From Deltaproteobacteria bacterium (GTDB lineage: Bacteria > Desulfobacterota > Desulfomonilia > UBA1062), in assembly GCA_018433085.1 (NCBI GenBank), contig JAHDRW010000012.1, positions 84,606 to 148,605 of the forward strand: a stretch of DNA of 64,000 bases. Reading direction: 5' to 3'. Made by a program: the position numbers and the translations under genes. The stretch's first letter is position 1. Every line of letters starts with the position of its first letter. The notes under the pieces are model-generated. The model did no database searches, was not told where the DNA came from, and worked only from the letters and a program-made list of their open reading frames with translations. Below, one piece after another: positions 8,588-17,804 of this stretch.

Positions 8588-10735
8588 ATGAAGAAAATCA
8601 TTGCGGTGCCCATCATTTTCGTTTGTTTTTCGCTTCTCTTTGCATCCCTTCCCCTCTCCTCCGCGCCCGAGACGCTGGTAGCTGGAAAATATATTCAGCC
8701 GCTCTCCCCGATGAAGATTCATCAGAAGGCGGATAAGGAGATACTGAAATACGTCAGGAATGCACACTACCTCAAACCGTCCATAGACGACGAGCTCTCC
8801 ACGAAGATCCTGGACAGTTTCCTGTCCGAGCTCGATCCGCAGCGGAGTTTTTTTCTCATCTCCGACATCCGGGAATTCGAGCCATACCGGTTCAGGCTGG
8901 ACGACCTGCTGAAGTCGGGGAATCTGAAACCGGTGTTTACGATCTACAACCGCTATCAGCAGCGACTGGTGGAGCGACTGATCTTTATGGCAGATACGGT
9001 GGAGACAGGTATCGAAGACGTCTCGTTCGACAAAGACGAGCTCTTTGATACGGACCGGAAAGACGATCCGTGGCCGAAGGACAGGGCGGAGCTTCAGGGC
9101 CTGTGGCGCAAGGGCGTCAAGAGTGACATCCTGACCCTCCTGCTGGACGACAAGCCCATCGAGGAAGTCCGGGAGACGCTTTCCAAGCGCTACCGGAGCC
9201 AGCTCAACCGCGCCGCTCAGACCAAGAGCGAGGACGTGTTCCAGATGTTCATGAATGCCTTCGCGCAGACCTTTGACCCGCACAGCCAGTATTTCTCTCC
9301 CCGGCAGTCGGAAAACTTCTCCATCGATATGAGCCTCTCCCTGGAAGGCATCGGGGCCATGCTCGGGGTGGAGAACGATTTCGTCAAGGTGGTGCGCCTG
9401 ATTCCCGCAGGCCCTGCAGACAAGGCGGGAGAGCTCAAGCCTGACGACCGTGTCGTCGGCGTCGGACAGGGCTCAGACGGCGAGATCGTGGACGTGGTGG
9501 GCTGGCGGCTCGACGATGTGGTGGCTCTGATACGCGGGCCGAAAGAGACGACCGTGCGGCTGAAGGTCATCCCCGCCGATGCCGCCGACGACACCCGGAC
9601 CAGGATCGTATCCATCGTCCGCAATACGGTCAAGCTCGAGGAGCAGGCCGCCCACAAGGAGATCGTCACGGTGGAAGACGGCGAGAGGGAGTATCGGATC
9701 GGCATCATCACCATCCCCACCTTTTACCTCGATTTCGATGCCATGAACGCCGGCAAGGACGATTTCCGGAGCACGACCCGCGATGTCAAAAGGCTGCTGG
9801 CGGAGCTCAAGGAATCCCAGGTGCAGGGGATCGTCATCGATCTGCGCGACAACGGTGGAGGCTCTCTCCAGGAGGCAAGCACATTGACCGGCCTGTTCAT
9901 CGAACAGGGACCCATCGTCCAGATCCGATACGCAAACGACAAGGTGGAAAAGCTCTACGACAGCGATCCCCGCATATTCTGGGACGGCCCCCTGGTTGTG
10001 TTGGTAAACCGCCTGAGCGCCTCTGCCTCGGAGATCTTCGCAGGGGCGGTCCAGGATTATGGAAGGGGACTGATCATCGGCGAGGATACCTTCGGCAAGG
10101 GTACGGTTCAGAGCCTCATATCCCTTGATCACGGCCAGCTCAAGCTCACCTCGGCGAAGTTCTACCGGATTTCCGGGGCCAGCACCCAGCATCGCGGGAT
10201 AACCCCCGATATCGTCTATCCCAGCCTCTACGACAAGAAAAAGATCGGCGAAGACTGTCTCGACAGCGCCCTGCCGTGGGACACGATCGCGGGAACCTCT
10301 CACCGGCAGTACAAGAACTTCGCACCGCTGATCCCTCTGCTCAACGACATGCATATCAAACGCATGGAGGCCGACCCGGACTATCTCTATCTCCAGGGCA
10401 TGACCGAGCACCTGGCGAAGGTCCGGTCCAAGACCGATGTATCGCTCAATCGGGTCGTGCGTGTCCAGGACCGGCAGCAGGTACGGCAGAAACGCCTCGA
10501 ACTGGAGAACAATCTCCGGAGCGCCAAGGGCAAGCCCCTGCTGAAAGATCTTGACGCCGTCATCAAGGACGAGGAGAAAAAAGAACTCCAGGGAGAACCC
10601 CGGAAAGGCAAAGGCCCGGACGATCCGGTACTGATGGAGAGCGCCCGCATCCTGGCGGACCTCATGCGCATGCTGGTCCCGGCGGACTCTCCTCCCGAGG
10701 GAATGGCCGTGAACCAGATCAAGGCCGCGCCATAG
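8588..10735 (+). CDS. prc: Tail-specific (C-terminal processing) protease Prc
   Basis: The 715-residue protein is close to the length of E. coli Prc/Tsp. It has a signal peptide (about 1-26), an N-terminal helical domain, a PDZ domain around 245-330 (GIGAMLGV, VVRLIPAGPADKAGELKPDD), and an S41 protease core. The catalytic residues can be placed by spacing: S479 (in RLSASASE), D490 and K504 (FGKGTVQ), with the same 11- and 25-residue distances as S430, D441 and K455 of E. coli Tsp. The enzyme degrades or trims periplasmic proteins from their C-termini, including SsrA-tagged and envelope substrates. The C-terminal domain (DUF3340-like) is rich in charged residues. Confidence 0.95.
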   Translation: MKKIIAVPIIFVCFSLLFASLPLSSAPETLVAGKYIQPLSPMKIHQKADKEILKYVRNAHYLKPSIDDELSTKILDSFLSELDPQRSFFLISDIREFEPYRFRLDDLLKSGNLKPVFTIYNRYQQRLVERLIFMADTVETGIEDVSFDKDELFDTDRKDDPWPKDRAELQGLWRKGVKSDILTLLLDDKPIEEVRETLSKRYRSQLNRAAQTKSEDVFQMFMNAFAQTFDPHSQYFSPRQSENFSIDMSLSLEGIGAMLGVENDFVKVVRLIPAGPADKAGELKPDDRVVGVGQGSDGEIVDVVGWRLDDVVALIRGPKETTVRLKVIPADAADDTRTRIVSIVRNTVKLEEQAAHKEIVTVEDGEREYRIGIITIPTFYLDFDAMNAGKDDFRSTTRDVKRLLAELKESQVQGIVIDLRDNGGGSLQEASTLTGLFIEQGPIVQIRYANDKVEKLYDSDPRIFWDGPLVVLVNRLSASASEIFAGAVQDYGRGLIIGEDTFGKGTVQSLISLDHGQLKLTSAKFYRISGASTQHRGITPDIVYPSLYDKKKIGEDCLDSALPWDTIAGTSHRQYKNFAPLIPLLNDMHIKRMEADPDYLYLQGMTEHLAKVRSKTDVSLNRVVRVQDRQQVRQKRLELENNLRSAKGKPLLKDLDAVIKDEEKKELQGEPRKGKGPDDPVLMESARILADLMRMLVPADSPPEGMAVNQIKAAP

Positions 10736-11157
10736 GCGCCGCGCACCGCCTTTGCCGGGAGCGAGACAGGCTCTCGCCCTGAGACCCTCCTTCTCAGGTC
10801 TCCGTGGTCCACCCTGTTGCCCGTATCATCTATCATCTCTAAAACAGCCGCCCTCCCCCATATGGCACCTCGACCCGAGCGTTCCCTGGAGGTGCTGCAG
10901 CTCGCCGAGCCGTTCAGCAAATCCTACTGAAAAACCCATCCGGGGGATCTTCCCCCCGGTCTTTACCGGCCTTCGTCCCCGTATTCACTTCCGTGCCGCT
11001 GTCGCCGGGGATATATCCGCCCTCACGCCCTGAAGCGCCGGCGATTCACACCTCTTTGACTTGAGCCGGAAAATATGGGAAAAGGGAACCGCTTCCTGCC
11101 CCGGAGAGACAGACGGCGCAGGGCGATCAACCTTATACGAGACTGGGGAACGAGCCT
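10736..11157 (+). other. Intergenic region between prc and galE
   Basis: These 422 bases hold no convincing gene. The only clear structure is the hairpin at 10940-10959. Short + frames here have no ribosome site or family resemblance. Confidence 0.5.
10940..10959 (+). terminator. Hairpin, probable terminator downstream of prc
   Basis: A 7-bp GC stem, CCGGGGG (10940-10946) and CCCCCGG (10953-10959), is flanked by an A run on the left and TCTTT on the right, so it could end transcription in either direction. It lies about 200 bp after the prc stop codon. Confidence 0.5.
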
Positions 11158-12168
11158 ATGAACGTACTGGTCACCGGAGGAGCTGGATACATCGGAAGCC
11201 ATACCTGCGTGGAGCTTCTGAGCGCGGGGTATGACGTGACGGTCGTGGACAATCTCTCCAATTCCAAGGAAGAATCCCTGCGGAGGGTGGAGAAGATAAC
11301 GGGCCGGACCCTGGCCTTTCACCGGGTGGATCTCCTTGACGGAGCAGGCCTCTCAGACGTTTTCGCGGCCGGAAGGGTCCATGCCGTCATCCATTTCGCC
11401 GGCCTCAAGGCGGTGGGAGAATCGGTGAGCATGCCCATGCGCTACTACCACAACAACGTCACCGGCACCTTGATACTGTGCGGGGTCATGAAGGAGCACG
11501 GGGTAAAAAACCTGGTGTTCAGCTCTTCCGCCACCGTGTACGGCGAGCCGGATACCGTCCCGATCAGGGAGGACTTCCCCTTGCGCGCAACCAACCCCTA
11601 CGGGCGTTCCAAGCTCATGATCGAGGAGATTCTCCGCGATCTCTGTTTGTCCGATCCGGACTGGAACATTGCCCTGCTCAGGTACTTCAACCCCGTAGGC
11701 GCTCACGCGAGCGGGCTCATCGGCGAGGACCCCAACGACATCCCCAACAACCTCATGCCCTTCATCTCCCAGGTGGCGATCGGCAAACGGGAGCAGCTCA
11801 GCGTGTTCGGAAACGACTACCCCACGATTGACGGCACCGGGGTGCGCGACTATATCCATGTCGTGGACCTTGCCGTGGGTCACATCCATGCGCTGAAGAA
11901 ACTCGAGCAGAGTCCCGGAGTCGTGACCTACAACCTCGGCACGGGCCGGGGCTACAGTGTCCTGGAAATGGTCCGCGCCTTCGAGAAGGCATCGGGCCGA
12001 AAAATCCCCTACCGGATCACGGACAGGCGCCCGGGCGACATCGCCTCATGCTATGCGGACCCTGCAAAGGCACAGGAAGAGCTCGGGTGGAAGGCCATGC
12101 GCGGCATCGACGAGATGTGCGCCGACTCATGGAAGTGGCAGTCGCTCAACCCGGACGGCTATGCCTGA
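11158..12168 (+). CDS. galE: UDP-glucose 4-epimerase
   Basis: The 336-residue protein matches GalE in length and motifs: NAD-binding GGAGYIG at 7-13, SSSATVYG near S124, and the catalytic pair Y148 and K152 in NPYGRSK. It interconverts UDP-glucose and UDP-galactose in the cytoplasm for galactose use and for building surface polysaccharides. The start follows GGGAACGAGCC. No other sugar gene is adjacent, so surface polysaccharide supply is the more likely role here. Confidence 0.96.
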   Translation: MNVLVTGGAGYIGSHTCVELLSAGYDVTVVDNLSNSKEESLRRVEKITGRTLAFHRVDLLDGAGLSDVFAAGRVHAVIHFAGLKAVGESVSMPMRYYHNNVTGTLILCGVMKEHGVKNLVFSSSATVYGEPDTVPIREDFPLRATNPYGRSKLMIEEILRDLCLSDPDWNIALLRYFNPVGAHASGLIGEDPNDIPNNLMPFISQVAIGKREQLSVFGNDYPTIDGTGVRDYIHVVDLAVGHIHALKKLEQSPGVVTYNLGTGRGYSVLEMVRAFEKASGRKIPYRITDRRPGDIASCYADPAKAQEELGWKAMRGIDEMCADSWKWQSLNPDGYA

Positions 12169-12183
12169 GAACGGGAAAGAAGG

Positions 12184-12227
12184 CCCTGCAATCCCGGCGG
12201 TACATCCTGCCTGCAGGGTGTTTCTTT
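12184..12227 (+). terminator. Hairpin after galE, possible terminator or attenuator
   Basis: CCCTGCA (12184-12190) pairs perfectly with TGCAGGG (12212-12218) across a 21-base loop, followed by TGTTTCTTTT. The loop is long for an intrinsic terminator, and the next gene begins only 26 bp after the stem, so partial read-through is possible. Confidence 0.4.
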
Positions 12228-12243
12228 TCGTCAAGGAGAAGCA

Positions 12244-12801
12244 GTGAGCACACAGAAGACCTATCGTGAGCGTGTCATGAACCTCTCCAGCAGGGTACTC
12301 GGCCCCTGCGATTCACAGCCCGCGCGAAGCGTGGCCGAGGCATTGACGATCATCCTCGCCGCCATCTGCGAGAACGTGATGGCAGGGACCGACCACGTCC
12401 CGGACCCGGAACACAGCACCGTGGAGAAATGCTCGGTAAGCGCCTGCTTTATGGCCGCCTGCTCGGTTCCCCTGATATCGCATCTCCGCGAAGAAAAGCA
12501 GAACGTGGACGCAGAATCTCTCATGCACCGGGCAGGCCGGCGGGTGTTCGGGCGTTACGGCGAAGAAGACCGGCGGACGATCGTGGAATCGGGAATCCTC
12601 CTGTTCAAAGAGCTGACCCACGAGGCATCGAACAACCGTAAACTTCTGGAGTGGATGGGCAGCGTGCACAACGTGACGGACAAGTACGTGCTCACCGAGG
12701 GGCAGACGGACTGCGTGGATCTTTTCGCACCGCTGTATCTGGTGCTCCTCATGGCGACGAAACAGACCGGCGTACGGCCGCTGACGAAAAAGGAGACCTG
12801 A
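12244..12801 (+). CDS. Unknown cytoplasmic protein
   Basis: This 185-residue frame starts with GTG, with AAGGAG 7 bp upstream. I do not recognise its family. It is mostly predicted helical, has no signal peptide or membrane segment, and contains several cysteines in the middle (residues 60-71: KCSVSACFMAAC). The next unknown gene starts 6 bp after its stop, so the two form a pair. Codon composition resembles the neighbours. Confidence 0.65.
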   Translation: MSTQKTYRERVMNLSSRVLGPCDSQPARSVAEALTIILAAICENVMAGTDHVPDPEHSTVEKCSVSACFMAACSVPLISHLREEKQNVDAESLMHRAGRRVFGRYGEEDRRTIVESGILLFKELTHEASNNRKLLEWMGSVHNVTDKYVLTEGQTDCVDLFAPLYLVLLMATKQTGVRPLTKKET

Positions 12802-12807
12802 AAAGGG

Positions 12808-13158
12808 ATGGGCCACATCAAGGACCTGGCCAGACAGGGCAAGGACAAGGCACTCTCCAGGACTCTGGAGATCCTGGGCCGGCAGGCTGTAAGCCGGTAC
12901 GGCACGCTGTGTGATATCACCCTCGATTCCCTTCACCGGAAGATCGAGATCGAGGTGCTGCTCAAGGGTGAATCGTGTCCCGTCCGGATCTCCATCAACC
13001 GTTTCGATATCGTCTTCGAAGGGGACCAGGCCTCGGTGGTCTTCCGTGACATCGCCGTATCGAGGGAGTGGATGAAAACCCTGGCAGAGGACATCCTCAA
13101 GGACCGGCCCTTGAAGATACCTCGCAAGTATGCAAAATTGATCGACAAGATCGTCTAG
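12808..13158 (+). CDS. Unknown small basic protein
   Basis: The 116-residue product is rich in lysine and arginine with alternating hydrophobic residues, suggesting an alpha/beta fold (ITLDSLHRKIEIEVLLKGE, then ISINRFDIVFEG). It has no signal peptide or membrane segment. It follows the previous unknown gene by 6 bp and is probably co-translated with it. I cannot assign a function. Confidence 0.65.
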   Translation: MGHIKDLARQGKDKALSRTLEILGRQAVSRYGTLCDITLDSLHRKIEIEVLLKGESCPVRISINRFDIVFEGDQASVVFRDIAVSREWMKTLAEDILKDRPLKIPRKYAKLIDKIV

Positions 13159-13299
13159 CGCACAGGGTCTCCCGGCTTGAGCGCTACAATTGGAACGATG
13201 AAAACGCGTATGATTCGCTTGCATTCGGGAGAAAATTCTATTACCTAAAAACCTTCGTGTGTGTGTTGATGAGATAGAGTATAATCTTTAAAGAGGACC

Positions 13300-14187
13300 A
13301 TGTTGGTACGAAATATTCTCAAAGAGAACAGGACAACCTTCAGCTTCGAGTTCTTCCCTCCCAAGACGCCCGGAGGGTGGGACAAGCTTTTCCTGACGAT
13401 CTCCGACCTCATCCCGCTCAAGCCCTCGTGGGTGAGCGTGACGTACGGCGCAGGCGGGTCCACCCGGGAGAACACCCATAACCTGGTGGTGAGGATAACG
13501 AAGGAGACGGATCTCACGGTGGTCACGCATCTCACCTGCGTCGAGGCCTGCAGGGACGACATCATGACCGTCCTCAGACGCTACGACAGTGAGGGGATCC
13601 ATAACATCCTCGCCCTGCGGGGGGATCCACCCCAGGGACAGAGCAGCTGGAAGGCAGGTCCTGACGGGTTCTGCTACGCAATCGATCTTGTCTCGTTCAT
13701 CAAAAAACACTTCCCGCACGTATGCGTGGGAGTGGCCGGTTTTCCCGAAGGGCATCCGGAAACGAAAAACCGCCTGCAGGAGATCGAGCATCTCAAGGCC
13801 AAGGTCGATGCGGGGGCGGACTACATCATCACCCAGCTCTTCTTCGACAACCGCGACTATTACGACTTCTGCGAGCGGTGCGAGCTGGCCGGGATCACGG
13901 TCCCGATCATCGCGGGCATCATGCCCGTCATATCCCGCAGCGGCATGGCCCGCATGGCCGAGCTCGCGGCACGGGCACGGATACCCGCCGCCCTTCTGAG
14001 ATCGGTACAGCGGGCCGGCAGCGACGAGTCCGTGGAGAGGGTCGGGATTCACTGGGCCACCGAGCAGGTGCGCGACCTCATCGACAACCATGCACGGGGC
14101 ATCCACTTCTACACGCTGAACAACGCCAACGCCACCCTGAAGATCTACGAGGCCCTCGGGGTCGCCGACTCGTCGCAGCTCGCCTGA
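13300..14187 (+). CDS. metF: Methylenetetrahydrofolate reductase
   Basis: The 295-residue protein is a standard-size MetF: FSFEFFPPKTPGG at the start, VSVTYGAGGSTR, LALRGDPP, and DAGADYIITQLFFD. It reduces 5,10-methylene-THF to 5-methyl-THF with FAD, supplying methyl groups for methionine synthesis; in acetogenic or CO2-fixing anaerobes the same reaction is a step of the methyl branch of the Wood-Ljungdahl pathway. No methyltransferase or MetV gene is adjacent, so which role dominates is not shown here. AGAGGA precedes the ATG. Confidence 0.95.
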   Translation: MLVRNILKENRTTFSFEFFPPKTPGGWDKLFLTISDLIPLKPSWVSVTYGAGGSTRENTHNLVVRITKETDLTVVTHLTCVEACRDDIMTVLRRYDSEGIHNILALRGDPPQGQSSWKAGPDGFCYAIDLVSFIKKHFPHVCVGVAGFPEGHPETKNRLQEIEHLKAKVDAGADYIITQLFFDNRDYYDFCERCELAGITVPIIAGIMPVISRSGMARMAELAARARIPAALLRSVQRAGSDESVERVGIHWATEQVRDLIDNHARGIHFYTLNNANATLKIYEALGVADSSQLA

Positions 14188-14298
14188 GGCCGCGCACATT
14201 AAGGAGATCGCCCGGAGGCAGGCTGAGCTTATGATGAATCGCCAGACAGCAGAAGCAAAATTGATATTTCGTTTCACCTCAAGAAAGGAGCATCATAC

Positions 14299-14787
14299 AT
14301 GAGCATGTGTCCCTGTGGATCCAAACTCGAATACGAACAGTGCTGCGAGCCGGTGATCAAGGGCTCTCAGCAGGCCGGTACGGCAGAGCGTCTGATGCGC
14401 TCGCGGTACACCGCGTATGTAAAGGCGGAGCTCGATTACCTCCTGGAATCCACCCATCCCACCCAGAGGGACGATTACGACCTCAAGAGCACCAGGCGCT
14501 GGGCCGAGAAATCCGAGTGGGACGGTTTGCAGATCGTATCCACCGAAGGAGGAGGCGAGGAAGACCCCGAAGGCAAGGTGGAGTTCATCGCGCATTACCG
14601 CTACAAGGGCAAAAAGACGACCCATCACGAGCTGGCTGAGTTTGTCAGGGAGGAAGGCAAGTGGTTCTTCCATCACGGCACCATGGTTCCCCAGAAACAG
14701 GTGGTCCGCGAAGGCGGAAAAATCGGGCGGAACGATCCCTGCCCCTGTGGAAGCGGACTGAAGTACAAAAAGTGCTGCGGAAAGTGA
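14299..14787 (+). CDS. YchJ-like protein with two SEC-C motifs
   Basis: The 162-residue protein has a metal-binding SEC-C motif at each end: [13 protein letters not shown] near the start and [15 protein letters not shown] at the very end. The centre is the NTF2-like UPF0225 domain. SEC-C motifs bind zinc and, in SecA, help contact SecB and the ribosome; the function of YchJ itself is unknown. A strong AAAGGAG ribosome site lies 8 bp upstream of the ATG. Confidence 0.88.
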   Translation: MSMCPCGSKLEYEQCCEPVIKGSQQAGTAERLMRSRYTAYVKAELDYLLESTHPTQRDDYDLKSTRRWAEKSEWDGLQIVSTEGGGEEDPEGKVEFIAHYRYKGKKTTHHELAEFVREEGKWFFHHGTMVPQKQVVREGGKIGRNDPCPCGSGLKYKKCCGK

Positions 14788-14954
14788 GGCACGAGATCCC
14801 GCTTACCCAGCAGGGTGATCCGGCGCGACTGCGCAGTGCTGAGGAAAAAAGCGCGCTATCCGGGTCTTATCCCTCGATTTATCGAGAGCACGCTCCGAGG
14901 TGAATGCTTGGGGCCCCGGCGCAGCGAGATAGCCGAAAAAGGAGAACAGCACCC

Positions 14955-15608
14955 ATGTCGAAAGGTTTCAAGAAGATCCTGACCTCGCGCATCACCATCT
15001 CCCTCCTCTACCGATTCATCCGGGAGTATTCACGGACCTTCCGCCTGCAGGTGGAAAACGAGCGTGCGTGGATGGACCATGTCGATTCCGGCGGTGCAGC
15101 GGTGCTATGCTGCTGGCATCAGCAGTTCTTCTCCGCCATCAGGCATTTCAGGGATTACCGCCATTACCGGCCTGCGCTCATGATCTCCAGAAGCGCAGAC
15201 GGCGAGATCATTGCGGGGGTGGCCGAGAAAACCGGCTGGGACGTGGTGCGCGGCTCATCATCGAGGGGTGGACGCGACGCTCTGGCCCAGATGGCGGAAA
15301 GGTTGAACCAGAGGAGGGTCGCCGCCCATATCGTGGACGGCCCCCGTGGGCCTGCAGGAAATGTGAAGGCGGGGATCATCCGCCTTGCCCAGCTCGGCGG
15401 GGCGGTGATCGCGCCCTTTTCCATCCGGGCCGACAGGGCGTGGTACTTCAACAGCTGGGACCGCTTCATGATACCCAAACCCTTTGCCCGGGTCACGCTG
15501 AGGTTTGACGGCCTTTTCCCGGTTCCCTCCCCGTCTTCGCCGGAAGAGTTCGAAGAGCATCGTCTGAGGCTGGAAAAGATCATGCAGCCCGGGCTCATTC
15601 TCCCGTGA
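14955..15608 (+). CDS. DUF374 lysophospholipid acyltransferase-like protein
   Basis: This 217-residue protein fits the DUF374 family: the WHQQFF motif early on, SRSADGEIIAGVAEK, RGSSSRGG, and DGPRGPAGNVKAG. The family is related to lipid A acyltransferases and glycerol phosphate acyltransferases, and is commonly found near lipid A or Kdo genes, so a membrane lipid acylation role at the inner membrane face is likely. ATG 14955 follows AAGGAG by 10 bp; an upstream in-frame start at 14904 has no ribosome site. It is not next to other lipid A genes here. Confidence 0.82.
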   Translation: MSKGFKKILTSRITISLLYRFIREYSRTFRLQVENERAWMDHVDSGGAAVLCCWHQQFFSAIRHFRDYRHYRPALMISRSADGEIIAGVAEKTGWDVVRGSSSRGGRDALAQMAERLNQRRVAAHIVDGPRGPAGNVKAGIIRLAQLGGAVIAPFSIRADRAWYFNSWDRFMIPKPFARVTLRFDGLFPVPSPSSPEEFEEHRLRLEKIMQPGLILP

Positions 15609-15687
15609 ATTCCCGCCTTCACTTTCCGGGAAAACCGTGCTAGTTTATGAGTATTCTTTTTGAGATGCATATGTGGTAGAAAACACG

Positions 15688-15704
15688 TGCTTAGGTACTA
15701 AGCA
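15688..15704 (+). promoter_or_regulatory. Perfect 7-bp inverted repeat upstream of CHI-like gene
   Basis: TGCTTAG (15688-15694) and CTAAGCA (15698-15704) with a 3-base centre lie 30 bp before the next start codon. This shape suits either a dimeric regulator site or a small RNA hairpin in the leader. A GAGGAGGG ribosome site follows. Confidence 0.4.
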
Positions 15705-15734
15705 GAGATAAAATCCAATTGTGAGGAGGGTATC

Positions 15735-16298
15735 ATGTTGAAGAAAGTGCTCGGAATTTTTTTGGCAACGGTTCTGTTCGTTTCCACGGGGTATGCACTG
15801 GAGGTGGCAAAGGTAAACGTGCCCGATTCCATCAGCGCAGGCGACAGCGACCTGGTGCTGAACGGGGCCGGCATACGGAGCAAGTGGGGTCTCAAGCTCT
15901 ATGTAGGCAGCCTTTTCCTCCCCCAGAAGAACACGGATGCTCAGGCCATCATCGTTGCCGATGAACCCATGGCCATCAGGCTCAACATCATCTCCGGCCT
16001 GATCACCAGCGAAAAGATGGTCACCGCCACCAGAGAGGGCTTCGAGAATTCCACGGGCGGCAATCTGGAGCCCATCGCAAACGAAGTCGAGACCTTTATC
16101 GCCGTTTTCAACGAGCCCATCCAGGAGGGCGATGCCTTTGATCTCGTATATGCCCCCGCGAAAGGGGTGGAGGTCTTCAAGAACGGCCAGTCCGCCGCCG
16201 TTGTCGGGGACCTGGAGTTCAAAAAGGCACTCTTCGGGATCTGGCTCTGTGACAAGCCGGCCCAGAAGAGCCTCAAGGAGGGCATGCTCGGCATGTAG
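15735..16298 (+). CDS. Exported chalcone-isomerase-like protein
   Basis: The 187-residue protein has a signal peptide (about residues 1-22) and the chalcone-isomerase-like fold: LNGAGIRSKWGLKLYVGSLF near the start and LFGIWLCDKPAQKSLKEGMLG at the end, both typical of the bacterial periplasmic family. Bacterial members lack the plant flavonoid substrate; a fatty-acid or lipid-binding role has been suggested for related proteins. It has its own terminator, so it is probably a single-gene unit. Confidence 0.85.
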   Translation: MLKKVLGIFLATVLFVSTGYALEVAKVNVPDSISAGDSDLVLNGAGIRSKWGLKLYVGSLFLPQKNTDAQAIIVADEPMAIRLNIISGLITSEKMVTATREGFENSTGGNLEPIANEVETFIAVFNEPIQEGDAFDLVYAPAKGVEVFKNGQSAAVVGDLEFKKALFGIWLCDKPAQKSLKEGMLGM

Positions 16299-16319
16299 CG
16301 CGGCTTGCAGCTTGAATCG

Positions 16320-16356
16320 GAGGCTTGCAGGGCTCACCGCCCTGAAAGCCTCTTTT
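16320..16356 (+). terminator. Strong intrinsic terminator after the CHI-like gene
   Basis: A 12-bp interrupted stem, GAGGCTT-g-CAGGG (16320-16332) with CCCTG-a-AAGCCTC (16340-16352), closes a 7-base loop and is followed at once by TTTT. It lies 21 bp after the stop codon. Confidence 0.85.
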
Positions 16357-16503
16357 CATCCAGGCTCGCCCGCTTCTTCAAGATTTGCCCCTCCCTTTCC
16401 GAAATTCAATCTCATGACCGGAACCCTGAAGAGCCCCATGCATAATCTCCCCGCACATTCTTTGGCGTTGCCAGAAGAAGAAATCATGGTAGGATGAGAT
16501 GCC

Positions 16504-17607
16504 ATGAAAACATTTATCCGAGAGCTGCTGAAACGGTATTTTTCCGATCCTCAGGTAATCATTCTGGTCCTTCTCCTCCTGGCGGGGTTCGTATTCATAT
16601 TTCTGCTCGGCAACATGCTGCTGCCTGTCTTCGTGGCCATCATCATCGCCTATCTCCTCGACGGCGTGGTGTCTTGGCTCCAGCGTTTCGGCCTGCCCAG
16701 AAACGCCGCGGTGATCATCGTGTTCACGTGCTTCGTTGCACTGGTCGCGGTGCTGCTCGTCGGGCTGCTCCCGCACATATCCCGGCAGATCGCCCAGCTC
16801 GTTCAGGAGCTCCCGGCCATGCTGGCAAAGGGGCAGAGGGAGCTGCTCAAGCTCCCGGAAAAATACCCGGATTTCTTTTCCCACGAGCGCATCAGCCAGA
16901 TATTCACCTATGTCGGCTCGGATATCGGAGAGTTGGGCCAGCACGTGCTCTCATTCTCCCTGTCATCGGTCCGGAGCATCATCACGCTGCTCGTGTATCT
17001 GGTCCTCGTGCCCTTCCTGGTGTTCTTCTTTCTCAAGGACAAACACCTCATATTCCAGTGGTCCAAGGACCTCCTGCCGGAGCAGCGCGCTCTCTCCAGC
17101 ATGGTATGGGTGGAGGTAAACCAGCAGTTTGCAAATTATGTCAGGGGAAAGATCTGGGAGATCGTCATCATCTGGGCGGTCTGTTATATGGTGTTCTCCT
17201 TCATGGGCCTGAGGTTCGCCATGTTCCTGTCGTTCCTCGTGGGTCTCTCGGACCTGGTCCCCTATGTCGGGTCCACGGTCATGGCATTCCCGGTCGCACT
17301 CATCGCCTTCTTCCAGTGGGGACTCGACTGGCAGTTTGTCTACATGGTCATCGCGTACGGCGTCATCCAGATCTTTGACGGCAACATCCTTGCCCCCCTC
17401 CTGTTTTCCGAGGTGGTCAACCTGCATCCGGTGGCCATAATCGTCGCCCTGCTCTTCTTCGGCGGACTCTGGGGCGTGTGGGGGCTCATCTTTGCGGTAC
17501 CCCTGGCCACGCTTGTTCATGCGGTATACAAGGCCTGGACCAGCAGTCTCACCCGGCCCACTCCCGTGAGTGTGGAGCAGAAAACCGCCGAGACCATCCC
17601 CGGCTGA
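16504..17607 (+). CDS. AI-2E family (PerM-type) membrane permease
   Basis: The 367-residue protein has about seven or eight membrane segments and ends in the conserved block QIFDGNILAPLLFSEVVNLHPVAIIVALL followed by FGGLWGVWGLIFAVPLA, the hallmark of the AI-2E/PerM transporter family. Members export autoinducer-2, export organic substrates or act as Na+/H+ antiporters, so the substrate is undefined here. The start at 16504 is preceded by TAGGATGAG. No neighbouring gene suggests a partner. Confidence 0.88.
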   Translation: MKTFIRELLKRYFSDPQVIILVLLLLAGFVFIFLLGNMLLPVFVAIIIAYLLDGVVSWLQRFGLPRNAAVIIVFTCFVALVAVLLVGLLPHISRQIAQLVQELPAMLAKGQRELLKLPEKYPDFFSHERISQIFTYVGSDIGELGQHVLSFSLSSVRSIITLLVYLVLVPFLVFFFLKDKHLIFQWSKDLLPEQRALSSMVWVEVNQQFANYVRGKIWEIVIIWAVCYMVFSFMGLRFAMFLSFLVGLSDLVPYVGSTVMAFPVALIAFFQWGLDWQFVYMVIAYGVIQIFDGNILAPLLFSEVVNLHPVAIIVALLFFGGLWGVWGLIFAVPLATLVHAVYKAWTSSLTRPTPVSVEQKTAETIPG

Positions 17608-17804
17608 CCCTCGTATATGAGCCGGACTTCCCGCACGAGCAGGGTTCGGCCGCATCCCCTTGTCTTGGAAAAACCAGTGTTCATAAAAACCGTCATCGAC
17701 CCGATAAGGCACGTTGAAGCGGGGGATATTTATCTTTTTTCCCCCATGAGACGATGTATGGATATGAGCGATGGTGCCGGGAACATGAGGATTGAGCTTA
17801 GGGG

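Noticed and set aside
7847-9283. 478-codon minus-strand frame opposite the lipoprotein and prc
   Set aside because: Spans two supported + strand products with matched motifs; no motif or start signal of its own.
13280-13285. Perfect TATAAT before metF
   Set aside because: It is only 14 bases before the start codon and directly abuts the ribosome site, so it cannot be the -10 box of a normal leader; no -35 at the right distance.
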